Below the pieces are notes generated by a model, which was given only the letters and a program-made list of their open reading frames with translations, was not told the origin of the DNA and did not search any database. 11,644 nt of DNA, taken from positions 1 through 11,644 of the forward strand of contig CAMLEM010000016.1 of assembly GCA_946479005.1 (NCBI GenBank), in the 5' to 3' direction. This document shows, one piece after another, positions 1 to 6,942 of this stretch. How positions within the stretch are numbered: position 1 is the first letter of the stretch; each line of letters opens with the position of its first letter. Origin of the DNA: an uncultured Chitinophagaceae bacterium. Lineage in GTDB: Bacteria > Bacteroidota > Bacteroidia > Chitinophagales > Chitinophagaceae. A program made the translations under genes and the position numbers.

Positions 1-828
1 ATCCGTTGCCTGTCTTTCTCCTCTTTTACCATAACCTTTTGTACCCGTATAGATTGTCAATCCTCTTCCCATTTTGTGCTTGATCACATTGGCGATCTTT
101 TCGGTATGCGGAGAAATGATCGTTACACCGGTGAACTCCTCGATCCCTTCCAGAATGAAATCCACTGTTTTGGCAGCAGCCATATAAGTAAGGATGGAAT
201 AAAGCGCCATTTCAATGGAGTATAAATAAGCGGCCACAGAGAAGATCAGGATATTGAAGAGCAGGATGAAATCTCCCACGGAAATGCTGTACCGGCGGCT
301 CAGGTGGATGGCCAGGATCTCCGTTCCATCGATCACTGCACCTCCGCGGATGGTCATCCCGATGCCGGCTCCCAGGAAGAAACCACCGAACACGGCGATC
401 AGCACCTTATCGTCCGTTACTACAGGGTAATGAACGGTAGCAAGGATGATCGCCAGGACTGTGATCGACAACATACTTTTTATCGCGAATCCCACCCCGA
501 GCTGTCTCCATCCCAGGAAAAGGAACGGGATGTTGAATACCACCAGCAGGATCGACAGCGAAATGCCCGTCTGGCCATTGGTCAGAAGCGAAATACCTGT
601 GACACCACCGTCTATCAGACCGTTCGGTATCAAAAATCCTTCGAGTCCAAAACCGGCTGATGTCACCCCGATGATCATAAAGAAGATACCCCGGATCGTG
701 TTCCAGACAGAACGGCGGTATTGCAATGAATCCTTTGCCTGCTTATAGCGGCTCAGGTTGGGCTCATTTCGGATGCCTGCGGCTTTTTTTACCTCTTCTA
801 TGATCTGGATATTACTCCCGGGGGTCAT
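1..828 (-). CDS. YitT family integral membrane protein with DUF2179 domain (C-terminus cut by window edge)
   Basis: The reverse strand is open for 276 codons, from an ATG at 828 to the window edge, and would continue leftward. The product has a soluble N-terminal tail of about 43 residues, rich in charged residues. It is followed by several hydrophobic segments (about 46-66, 88-106, 119-134, 141-160 and 186-204) and a soluble C-terminal part. Family hallmarks are GGVTGISLL (74-82), GGAVIDGTEILA (162-173) and the DUF2179 start, with RGLTIYTGTKGYG at 255-267. This matches YitT/YqfU-type proteins of the inner membrane, whose molecular function is not established. An in-frame TGA lies upstream and no other usual start codon follows it, so the ATG at 828 is the likely start. 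The final residues of DUF2179 are missing only because the window ends. It diverges from the Nif3-like gene. The family call is firm; the function is unknown. Confidence 0.9.
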   Translation of the reverse strand, partial: MTPGSNIQIIEEVKKAAGIRNEPNLSRYKQAKDSLQYRRSVWNTIRGIFFMIIGVTSAGFGLEGFLIPNGLIDGGVTGISLLTNGQTGISLSILLVVFNIPFLFLGWRQLGVGFAIKSMLSITVLAIILATVHYPVVTDDKVLIAVFGGFFLGAGIGMTIRGGAVIDGTEILAIHLSRRYSISVGDFILLFNILIFSVAAYLYSIEMALYSILTYMAAAKTVDFILEGIEEFTGVTIISPHTEKIANVIKHKMGRGLTIYTGTKGYGKRGERQATD

Positions 829-870
829 CGGGTCGAAGATAAAAAAATTATAGGCATTATCTTTAGCGGT
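829..870. promoter_or_regulatory. Short divergent intergenic region between yitT-like and nif3-like genes
   Basis: These 42 bp separate two divergent start codons, so they and the adjoining coding ends should hold the promoters for both. On the + strand TATCTTTA (858-865) matches the Bacteroidota -7 box TAnnTTTG at all but the last base. On the - strand TAATTTTT matches equally well. No TTG -33 box is seen at the proper distance for either, so the assignment is weak. Confidence 0.25.
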
Positions 871-1971
871 ATGATAATCTCATCCGTGACGAGGTTCCTG
901 GAAGAGTTGGCAAACCCATCGCTGCAGGAATCTTACGATAATGCCGGGCTCATCGTGGGTGATCCAACGGTTGAATGTAAAGGAATCCTCGTGACACTGG
1001 ATGCTACGGAAGAAGTGATCAGCGAAGCGGCGGAAAGGGGATGTAACCTGGTGGTGGCTCATCATCCCATTGTGTTCAGGGGTTTGAAAAGGATCACGGG
1101 TGCCGGGTATGTCGGGCGTACAGTGATCAGCGCGATCAGGAAGGACATCGCCATCTACGCCATTCATACCAACCTCGACAATGTCATTGAAGGGGTCAAC
1201 GGGATGATCGCCACAAAACTGGGCCTGCAACATTGCCGGGTATTGGAAGAGAAGCCGGGAACGCTCAAAAAATTATACACCTACGTCCCGGTAAAACACC
1301 TCGAATCCGTTCGCGATGCGCTCTTTAAGACGGGTGCCGGCCAGCTCGGCAAATACAGTGAATGTAGCTTCAATACGGAAGGAAAAGGGACTTTCAAAGC
1401 AGGTGAAGGAGCAGATCCTTTTGTGGGTGAGAAGGGAAAAAGGCACGAGGAAGAAGAGATCCGGCTTGAAATGGTCTTCCCTGCCTGGACAGAGGGCCGG
1501 CTTATCCAGGCGCTCAGGGAATCTCATCCATATGAAGAGGTCGCTTATGAAGTGATCTCCCTTGATAACCGGTATGCAGCATTGGGCGCCGGTCTTGTCG
1601 GCGAACTACCCTCCCCGGTCCCCGAAAAAGAATTTCTCAAACAATTGCACAGCATTTTTAATGTGCCCGCGATCAGGCATACCCCGTGGACGGGCCGGGA
1701 CGTTAAAACCGTGGCCCTTTGCGGCGGTGCCGGCAGCTTTCTGACTTCCAAAGCGTTGGCGGCAGACGCCCAGGCCTTTGTGAGCAGTGACTTCAAGTAC
1801 CACGAGTTTTTCGATGCGGAAGGGAGGATGCTGATCGTGGATATTGGCCATTATGAAAGTGAACAATACACGATGGAGCTTTTAAAGGCTAAACTGGAGG
1901 AAAAATTCCCTAACTTTGCCGTCCTCAAAACAGGGGTGAACACCAACCCGGTCCGCTACTCCTGGCAGTAA
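871..1971 (+). CDS. Nif3-like dinuclear metal center protein (YbgI/YqfO type)
   Basis: This 366-residue protein belongs to the NIF3/YbgI family, cytoplasmic toroidal hexamers that bind two metal ions per subunit. Some members are annotated as GTP cyclohydrolase I type 2, but the physiological reaction is unsettled. Expected metal ligands are visible: His64-His65 in VVAHHPIVF, Asp103 in IHTNLDN, and His327 with Glu331 in DIGHYESEQYT. Residues of about 130-235 form the inserted PII-like domain of the long YqfO-type members, which explains the 366-residue length against about 250 for short E. coli-type proteins. The N-terminal SLQESYDNAGLIVGD (17-31) is typical and supports the start at 871. It is followed after 12 bp by the zinc-ribbon gene and is probably cotranscribed with it. 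Confidence 0.95.
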   Translation: MIISSVTRFLEELANPSLQESYDNAGLIVGDPTVECKGILVTLDATEEVISEAAERGCNLVVAHHPIVFRGLKRITGAGYVGRTVISAIRKDIAIYAIHTNLDNVIEGVNGMIATKLGLQHCRVLEEKPGTLKKLYTYVPVKHLESVRDALFKTGAGQLGKYSECSFNTEGKGTFKAGEGADPFVGEKGKRHEEEEIRLEMVFPAWTEGRLIQALRESHPYEEVAYEVISLDNRYAALGAGLVGELPSPVPEKEFLKQLHSIFNVPAIRHTPWTGRDVKTVALCGGAGSFLTSKALAADAQAFVSSDFKYHEFFDAEGRMLIVDIGHYESEQYTMELLKAKLEEKFPNFAVLKTGVNTNPVRYSWQ

Positions 1972-1983
1972 AACAAACAAAGT

Positions 1984-2739
1984 ATGGCACACATTAAAGA
2001 ATTTTCAGTTGAAGAAAAACTGACCTCTCTCGTTACCCTCCAGAAGATCGAAAGCAAGCTGGATGAGATCCGGATCCTGAAAGGAGAGTTACCGATGGAG
2101 GTGGCAGACCTGGAAGATGAGATCCAGGGGCTCCACGCCAGGCAAACGAGGATCGAGGAAGAGATCAATGGGGTGACCGAATTCATCGAGCAGAGGAAGA
2201 ATGCCATAAAGGAAGCTGAAGCGCTCATCAAGAAATACGAGAAGCAAAGTTCCAATGTGAAGAATAACCGGGAGTTCGAAGCGATCAACAAGGAAGTGGA
2301 AATGCAGCAACTGGAAGTGAAGCTTGCCGAAAAACACATCAAGGATGCCACGCAGGAGATCGCGGAGAAGGCCGAGCTTCTGGAAAAAGCCAAGAAGAAC
2401 ATTGCCGTAAAAGAGGGTGTACTGGCCACAAAAAAAGGAGAACTGGAGAAGATCATCGCGGCCAACGAAAAAGAAGAAAAGCATTTCAATAAGCAGGCGG
2501 TGGAAGCCCGCCAGCACGTGGATGAAAGGCTGCTGGCAAGCTATGAGAAGATCCGCCGCAGTTATCGCAACGGCCTGGCCGTGGTGCCGGTGGAAAGAGA
2601 TGCCTGTGGTGGTTGCTTTAATGCGATCCCTCCTCAAAAGCAAAGCGAGATCAAGCAGCATAAGAAAGTTATGATCTGTGAGAACTGTGGTCGCATCCTG
2701 GTGGATGAGGAGCTCACCAACAGCATCGAAGTGAAATAA
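1984..2739 (+). CDS. Coiled-coil protein with C4-type zinc ribbon (CT398/HP0958-like)
   Basis: This 251-residue protein has a long, charged helical region (about 10-195, full of Glu and Lys heptads) and a C-terminal zinc ribbon. The zinc ligands are two CxxC pairs: Cys208/Cys211 and Cys232/Cys235. The segment NNREFEAINKEVE (94-106) is typical of the family that includes Chlamydia CT398 and Helicobacter HP0958. HP0958 is known from flagellar regulation and RNA binding; no flagellar genes are seen here, so that role should not be transferred. The likely role is a cytoplasmic nucleic-acid or protein-binding adaptor, but this is inference. It lies 12 bp downstream of the Nif3-like gene and is followed by a strong terminator, so these two probably form a complete transcription unit. 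Confidence 0.9.
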   Translation: MAHIKEFSVEEKLTSLVTLQKIESKLDEIRILKGELPMEVADLEDEIQGLHARQTRIEEEINGVTEFIEQRKNAIKEAEALIKKYEKQSSNVKNNREFEAINKEVEMQQLEVKLAEKHIKDATQEIAEKAELLEKAKKNIAVKEGVLATKKGELEKIIAANEKEEKHFNKQAVEARQHVDERLLASYEKIRRSYRNGLAVVPVERDACGGCFNAIPPQKQSEIKQHKKVMICENCGRILVDEELTNSIEVK

Positions 2740-2761
2740 GATATTTTGTTTTTTATTTTTT

Positions 2762-2791
2762 CCCCCCGCCATAGCGGGGGGTTTTTTATTT
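2762..2791 (+). terminator. Intrinsic terminator after zinc-ribbon gene
   Basis: A perfect 8-bp GC stem (CCCCCCGC at 2762-2769, GCGGGGGG at 2774-2781) closes a 4-nt CATA loop and is followed by a T-rich tract (2782-2791). The T tract follows the stem only in the + direction, so it should end transcripts coming from the Nif3/zinc-ribbon genes. It lies only 8 nt before the recN start codon. Confidence 0.9.
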
Positions 2792-2799
2792 TCGGGGAT

Positions 2800-4482
2800 A
2801 TGATAACCAGGCTGCAGGTAAAGAATTACGCGATCATTGATGAACTGGAGATACGTTTCTCGCAACACCTCAATGTGGTTACCGGTGAGACGGGTGCGGG
2901 GAAATCGATCCTGGCCGGGGCACTGGGCCTCATCCTGGGCGACCGTGCGGATTCTGAGGTGCTGATTAACCGGGACAAGAAATGCGTGGTGGAAGGGACA
3001 TTCTCCCACGTCAATGCGAGCGGTGTGCTTGGATTTCTGGAAGAGAATGAACTGGATGTTTCTGATGAGCTGGTCATCCGGAGGGAGATCTCGCCACAGG
3101 GAAAGTCCCGTGCTTTCATCAATGATACGCCCGTGAACCTTTCGCAGCTGCAGGACCTGGGAGCGCTCCTGGTAGACCTTCACCGGCAGTTCGATACAAG
3201 TTCCGTTGCTGATTCTTCTTTTCAGCGCGAAGTAGTGGATGCCCTGGCAGGTCATTCCAATAAGGTGCTGGAGTACCGTGAATTCTTCATCCTCTGGCAA
3301 AAATTACAGCGGGAATTACTGGGGTTGAAGGAGCAAAAGGACCAGTTTGAAAAGGAAGCGGATTTTAATTCTTATCAGCTCAGGGAACTGGATGAAAGTG
3401 CTTTTCGTGAAAATGAGATCGAAGAGCTGGAGGCTGACCTGAAAATGCTGTCGCAGGCGGAGAACATCCGTGCTTCCCTCGAAAGGTCGGTTTTCGTATT
3501 GGAGAATTCCGAAACGCCAATGGTACAACAGCTGAAAACGCTGGTCAATTCTTTGTCAGGATTTGGTGATTCCGTACCCGGCCTCCATGAACTCGTGGAA
3601 AGAATGCGGTCGAGCCAGGTGGAGCTGCAGGATATCGCTTCAGAATTGGATAAGATCAGCCAGCGGGTGAATTTTGATCCGGCAAAGATCGCTGATATGG
3701 AAACAAGGGTTTCAACCGGGTATCGGCTGCTCAAGAAACACGGGGTGAAGTCCACCGCTGAACTGTTGGGCGTACGGGAGGCTCTTGCAAAAAAACTGGA
3801 AGCTGTGCTGGACCTGGATGGACAGATCAATGAGAAGGTAGAGGCCTCCGCGAAATTGCTGGAAGAATTGCAGGCGCGGGCCCAAAAGATCTCGGAAGGA
3901 AGAAAGAAACAGGTGAAACCCCTCCAGGATAAGGTGAATAAACTCCTTTCCCTGGTCGGGATGCCCAATGCCAGGCTCAAGCTGGTGATGGACACGGTAG
4001 GATTGAACATTACCGGGGCCGATCATATCGAATTTCTCTTCAATGCCAATTTACCCGCGGATACAAGTCCTGATAAATCGTCTTTCCAGCCTCTCCGGAA
4101 GGTGGCCAGTGGCGGCGAACTGAGCCGCCTAATGCTTTGCATTAAGTCCCTGGTCGGACAATCGATGGATCTTCCTACGATGATCTTTGATGAAATTGAT
4201 TCAGGGATCTCCGGTGAAGCCGCCAGGCAGGTGGGGATCATTTTGAAGGGGCTGGCTGAAAGCAGGCAGGTCATCTGTATTACCCACCAGCCCCAGATCG
4301 CAGGCAAGGGTGAAACCCATTTCTTCGTGTACAAGGATATCGTTGATAAAAAGGTGGTCACCCGGGTGAGAAGCCTCGAGAACGAAGAAAGGGTCCAGGC
4401 GATCGCCAGGATGCTGAGTGGAGAGAAGCCAACGGCTGCGGCCGTGCAGAATGCGAGAGAAATGTTAGCGAAAACCACATAA
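2800..4482 (+). CDS. recN: DNA repair protein RecN
   Basis: This 560-residue SMC-like ATPase acts in recombinational repair of double-strand breaks, at the nucleoid. Walker A is GETGAGKS (29-36) in a typical N-terminus (ITRLQVKNYAIIDELEI). The ABC signature is ASGGELSR (436-443), Walker B is MIFDEIDSGISG with Asp464-Glu465, and the switch histidine is His496 in ITHQPQIA. The middle (about 160-380) is charged and helical, as expected for the short RecN coiled coil. Family length is about 550 residues. An upstream in-frame ATG at 2746 would add 18 residues, but these would be encoded by the terminator hairpin, so the ATG at 2800 is preferred. It abuts the patatin gene downstream with no gap. 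No SOS box is recognised; the promoter is not evident and may lie before the hairpin. Confidence 0.97.
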   Translation: MITRLQVKNYAIIDELEIRFSQHLNVVTGETGAGKSILAGALGLILGDRADSEVLINRDKKCVVEGTFSHVNASGVLGFLEENELDVSDELVIRREISPQGKSRAFINDTPVNLSQLQDLGALLVDLHRQFDTSSVADSSFQREVVDALAGHSNKVLEYREFFILWQKLQRELLGLKEQKDQFEKEADFNSYQLRELDESAFRENEIEELEADLKMLSQAENIRASLERSVFVLENSETPMVQQLKTLVNSLSGFGDSVPGLHELVERMRSSQVELQDIASELDKISQRVNFDPAKIADMETRVSTGYRLLKKHGVKSTAELLGVREALAKKLEAVLDLDGQINEKVEASAKLLEELQARAQKISEGRKKQVKPLQDKVNKLLSLVGMPNARLKLVMDTVGLNITGADHIEFLFNANLPADTSPDKSSFQPLRKVASGGELSRLMLCIKSLVGQSMDLPTMIFDEIDSGISGEAARQVGIILKGLAESRQVICITHQPQIAGKGETHFFVYKDIVDKKVVTRVRSLENEERVQAIARMLSGEKPTAAAVQNAREMLAKTT

Positions 4483-6018
4483 ATGGATACAGCCATCAAC
4501 CAGGCGACGGCGGAATTCCTGGAACGGTCGGGCATCGACGGGATCGTGGCTGATCTGAAGACCCATTTTTCCAGGGAGGGAAAGCCTTTCAGGATCTCGG
4601 ATGTTACTGATTCTTCCGGCAACCAGTATGTTGACCTCGTGCAGGAAGGGGGCGGTGTATTGGGGATCGCCCTGGTGGGTTATACATACGTGCTCGAGAA
4701 AATGGGGATCCGTTTTTTCAGTATGGCCGGTACCAGCGCCGGCTCTATCAATGCGATGTTGCTGGCCTGTGCCGGCAATAAGGAAGATGAAAAATCAACC
4801 CGGATCATCGGGAAGCTGGTGGCACTGGATATGTTCAGTTTCGTGGACGGTCAACCGGAGAATTTCAAATTCACCCGTTGGTTGAAAAAAAAGATCCAGC
4901 AGCTGCTCCTGGGAGGGAAGGCCTTGCGCCGGTTCCTGCTCACCCTTAAATGGTCATTCATTATCCTGCTTACGCTTACCGTTGGATGTTTTGTGATCAA
5001 TTTTTTTTGGCCGGGTATAGCGAAGTGGATCGGCCTTGCAGCCGGTATCAGCTTGTTGCTGATCTCTGTGATCGTGCTGTTCTTCGTCCAGCGATTTAAA
5101 TTATTTGCACGTAATGGCTATGGCCTGAACGAGGGAAAGGTGTTCCAGGATTGGATCCGTGAAGTGATCTCCTCATTTCACGTTGAAGACGACCCCGCCC
5201 AGCGGAAGATCAATAATTATGAAGATTTTTCGCATCACTTTATGCGGGTACCGGAACTGGTTGTGAGCCCCGATCCCCGGAGAAAGAACAATCAACCTCC
5301 CTATATGCCGATGCTCACACTCATTGCCTGTGACATCACCTCGGGAAGAAAGATCGAGTTCACGCGGATGTGGGATCTTTACTGGGCTTCAGAGAAGGAT
5401 GTTCATCCCGGTGATTTCGTGCGGGCGAGTATGTCGATACCGGTATTCTTTGAAAGTTTCAGGGTGACCGGGATCCGGAAGAGTAGTTCCTTTGAGACCT
5501 GGGACCGGCACCTCAACTGGCAGAATGAGCGGAAAGCGATCCCTGATAAGGTACAGTTCATTGACGGGGGCACCCTTTCCAATTTCCCGATCAATGTTTT
5601 TTATAATCCCAATTACCCCGTGCCGCGTATGCCGACCTTTGGCATCCGGTTACAGGATGGTGTACTGGATCCTGCAAACAAAGAGGGAAAGGGCTTTGGA
5701 AATTATATCCTGTCACTTTTCTCCACGATCCGATTCAATTTCGACAGGGATTTCATCACCAAGAACCGCGCGTACACGATCGGGGTGAAGAACATCGATG
5801 TAAGGGAACATAACTGGCTGAATTTTTTTATGAAAGAGGAAGAGAAGATCGCGCTCTTCCGCAAGGGGGCCCTTGCGGCTGCCGAATTCCTGAAGGATTT
5901 CAATTGGGAACATTACAAGGAAGAGAGGCTGCGCAACCATTTGATGTCGGAAGAAAAATTCGACAACCCGAATAATATGAGGGCGCAGCCTTACTCAGGC
6001 GAGTTCAAGATCAGTTAG
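4483..6018 (+). CDS. Patatin-like phospholipase with two inserted transmembrane segments
   Basis: This 511-residue protein carries the patatin serine-aspartate dyad: an oxyanion-type glycine run (EGGGVLG, 55-61), the nucleophile elbow GTSAG with Ser85, and the DGG motif with Asp361. It is therefore predicted to hydrolyse acyl esters, probably of phospholipids or related lipids. Two strongly hydrophobic stretches (about 151-175 and 182-204) fall between the two catalytic residues and form a membrane hairpin, so both catalytic parts should lie on the same face, probably cytoplasmic. No N-terminal signal peptide is seen. The ATG directly follows the recN TAA, so translation is probably coupled to recN. 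The first 45 residues precede the patatin core. Substrate is unknown. The family call is firm; the membrane topology is inference. Confidence 0.92.
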   Translation: MDTAINQATAEFLERSGIDGIVADLKTHFSREGKPFRISDVTDSSGNQYVDLVQEGGGVLGIALVGYTYVLEKMGIRFFSMAGTSAGSINAMLLACAGNKEDEKSTRIIGKLVALDMFSFVDGQPENFKFTRWLKKKIQQLLLGGKALRRFLLTLKWSFIILLTLTVGCFVINFFWPGIAKWIGLAAGISLLLISVIVLFFVQRFKLFARNGYGLNEGKVFQDWIREVISSFHVEDDPAQRKINNYEDFSHHFMRVPELVVSPDPRRKNNQPPYMPMLTLIACDITSGRKIEFTRMWDLYWASEKDVHPGDFVRASMSIPVFFESFRVTGIRKSSSFETWDRHLNWQNERKAIPDKVQFIDGGTLSNFPINVFYNPNYPVPRMPTFGIRLQDGVLDPANKEGKGFGNYILSLFSTIRFNFDRDFITKNRAYTIGVKNIDVREHNWLNFFMKEEEKIALFRKGALAAAEFLKDFNWEHYKEERLRNHLMSEEKFDNPNNMRAQPYSGEFKIS

Positions 6019-6030
6019 CGTTCTTTCCGG

Positions 6031-6540
6031 TCAGGCGCACATCTCCACTTTGAAGGCCAGGCTGAAATAGGAAAAAAAATGCCCTTTTTGATCTGTGGAG
6101 TCCGCACTCCATTCAAACCCGTAAGGAAAGGGTTCCTGGTTTCCTGATGCGGCCTCGCCGATCCCCACCAGTGCGTTCGGTGTATAGATACGAAATCCAT
6201 AAGTGGCATCCTTTTGCAGCGTGAGCGGCTGCATTTCAAAGCGGATCCAGCGGGATTCATCCCGGTGATCGATGCTCAGGTTTGCATTGGCGATGGAGGG
6301 CCCCCAGGTTTTGTTCTCGGGGTCAAATTCGTGAAGCGTGAGTGCGAGATCACCTGGCTGACTGATCGCTGAGGTATAGACCTGGATATTATTCAACTGG
6401 CCTCCCAGCGGGCATCTGAAGGTCTGTCCTGCAAAATGGTCAGTGGGGTCTGTTTGTAAATGACCGATCCAAAGCGTGGTGTTGTTTTCGGCCTGGGTGA
6501 TAACGGGTCTCGGATGGTTGCCGTAGTTCCTGGTTTCCAT
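6031..6540 (-). CDS. Hypothetical beta-rich protein, unknown function
   Basis: I do not recognise a characterised family for this 169-residue protein. It has no signal peptide, no cysteine motif and no membrane segment. Its pattern of alternating hydrophobic residues suggests a beta-sandwich: FAGQTFRCPLGGQLNNIQVY (36-55), GDLALTLHEFD (63-73), RWIRFEMQPLTL (97-108), ATYGFRIYT (112-120) and a closing SYFSLAFKVEM (157-167). Such a layout resembles carbohydrate-binding or jelly-roll modules, but that is only a fold guess. The start at 6540 is the only usual one after an in-frame TAA upstream. It converges on the patatin gene, with 12 bp between stop codons and no hairpin. Even amino-acid use and codon character like its neighbours favour a real gene. 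Confidence 0.72.
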   Translation of the reverse strand: METRNYGNHPRPVITQAENNTTLWIGHLQTDPTDHFAGQTFRCPLGGQLNNIQVYTSAISQPGDLALTLHEFDPENKTWGPSIANANLSIDHRDESRWIRFEMQPLTLQKDATYGFRIYTPNALVGIGEAASGNQEPFPYGFEWSADSTDQKGHFFSYFSLAFKVEMCA

Positions 6541-6942
6541 TACTACGTGATTTAAAGTGAAAAATCCGGTACAGGCGGTCGCCGGTTCTATAAGAGCTTT
6601 TTAGTATAACAACACAGGCTGGCAGATATTGTGTGCTTACGGAAATATTATTGCATAATTCGTTCCAAGTGCAAAAATTCCCGGGATAGCTTAAGGAATT
6701 TTCGTTAAATTCAATGAGACCTTGGGCGTTTTTTTCTGTGGATAACCCCGGTATTTCAGTTGGTAAGTCGTTCATAAAGAAAAATTTTTTTCGTGAGGCT
6801 TTGATTGTTTATTTCGCCGTCTGACTGCTGGGAAGATCATTTCTGAAGGATTTCAGATTCACAATGAAAAGATGGAGAATGAAGCCCGAAGTCATCCGCT
6901 CTGGCGGGATGGTTTAACTCTTTATCGCCCTGACTGAATACA
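6541..6942. promoter_or_regulatory. Gene-free region upstream of dnaB and of the leftward hypothetical gene
   Basis: This 402-bp gap is clearly AT-richer than its neighbours and should carry promoters for both divergent genes. Visible items are a perfect DnaA-box 9-mer (6737-6745), an A5T7 tract (6780-6791), a small inverted repeat TCTGAA-GGAT-TTCAGA (6842-6857) and a 17-codon ATG frame (6864-6917) with no supporting evidence. No exact TAnnTTTG box was found on the + strand, so the start of dnaB transcription cannot be placed. No tRNA or known riboswitch was recognised. Confidence 0.5.
6737..6745 (-). promoter_or_regulatory. Perfect consensus DnaA box
   Basis: TGTGGATAA on the + strand is the exact complement of the DnaA-box consensus TTATCCACA. 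It lies about 200 bp upstream of dnaB. Only one copy was seen, without neighbouring near-matches, which fits a regulatory DnaA site or chance better than a replication origin. Confidence 0.4.

Noticed and set aside
304..748. Two rightward frames of 100-118 codons at the left end
   Set aside because: They lie opposite the continuous YitT-family reading frame and have no domain.
829..870. Firm promoter calls for the yitT-like and nif3-like genes
   Set aside because: Only single -7 boxes with one mismatch and no -33 partner; kept as a low-confidence region, not as promoters.
2746..2799. Upstream in-frame ATG that would extend RecN by 18 residues
   Set aside because: The added residues are encoded by the terminator hairpin and T tract, while RecN proteins normally begin close to the ITRLQVKNYAI segment.
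2089..3300. Long leftward open frame of 403 codons across the zinc-ribbon gene and recN
   Set aside because: It lies opposite two clearly recognised genes and the terminator, and its composition is that of an antisense shadow.
6440..6775. Leftward 111-codon frame overlapping the start of the orphan protein gene
   Set aside because: It overlaps the better 169-residue frame by 101 bp in another frame; its second half is that gene's out-of-frame shadow and its first half shows no recognisable domain.
6864..6917. 17-codon ATG frame before dnaB as a leader peptide
   Set aside because: Too short to support from composition, no regulatory codon run, no terminator-antiterminator pair; mentioned only as a possibility in the leader finding.
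6541..6942. Chromosomal replication origin near dnaB
   Set aside because: Only one DnaA box is present, with no cluster of near-matches and no dnaA gene in view.
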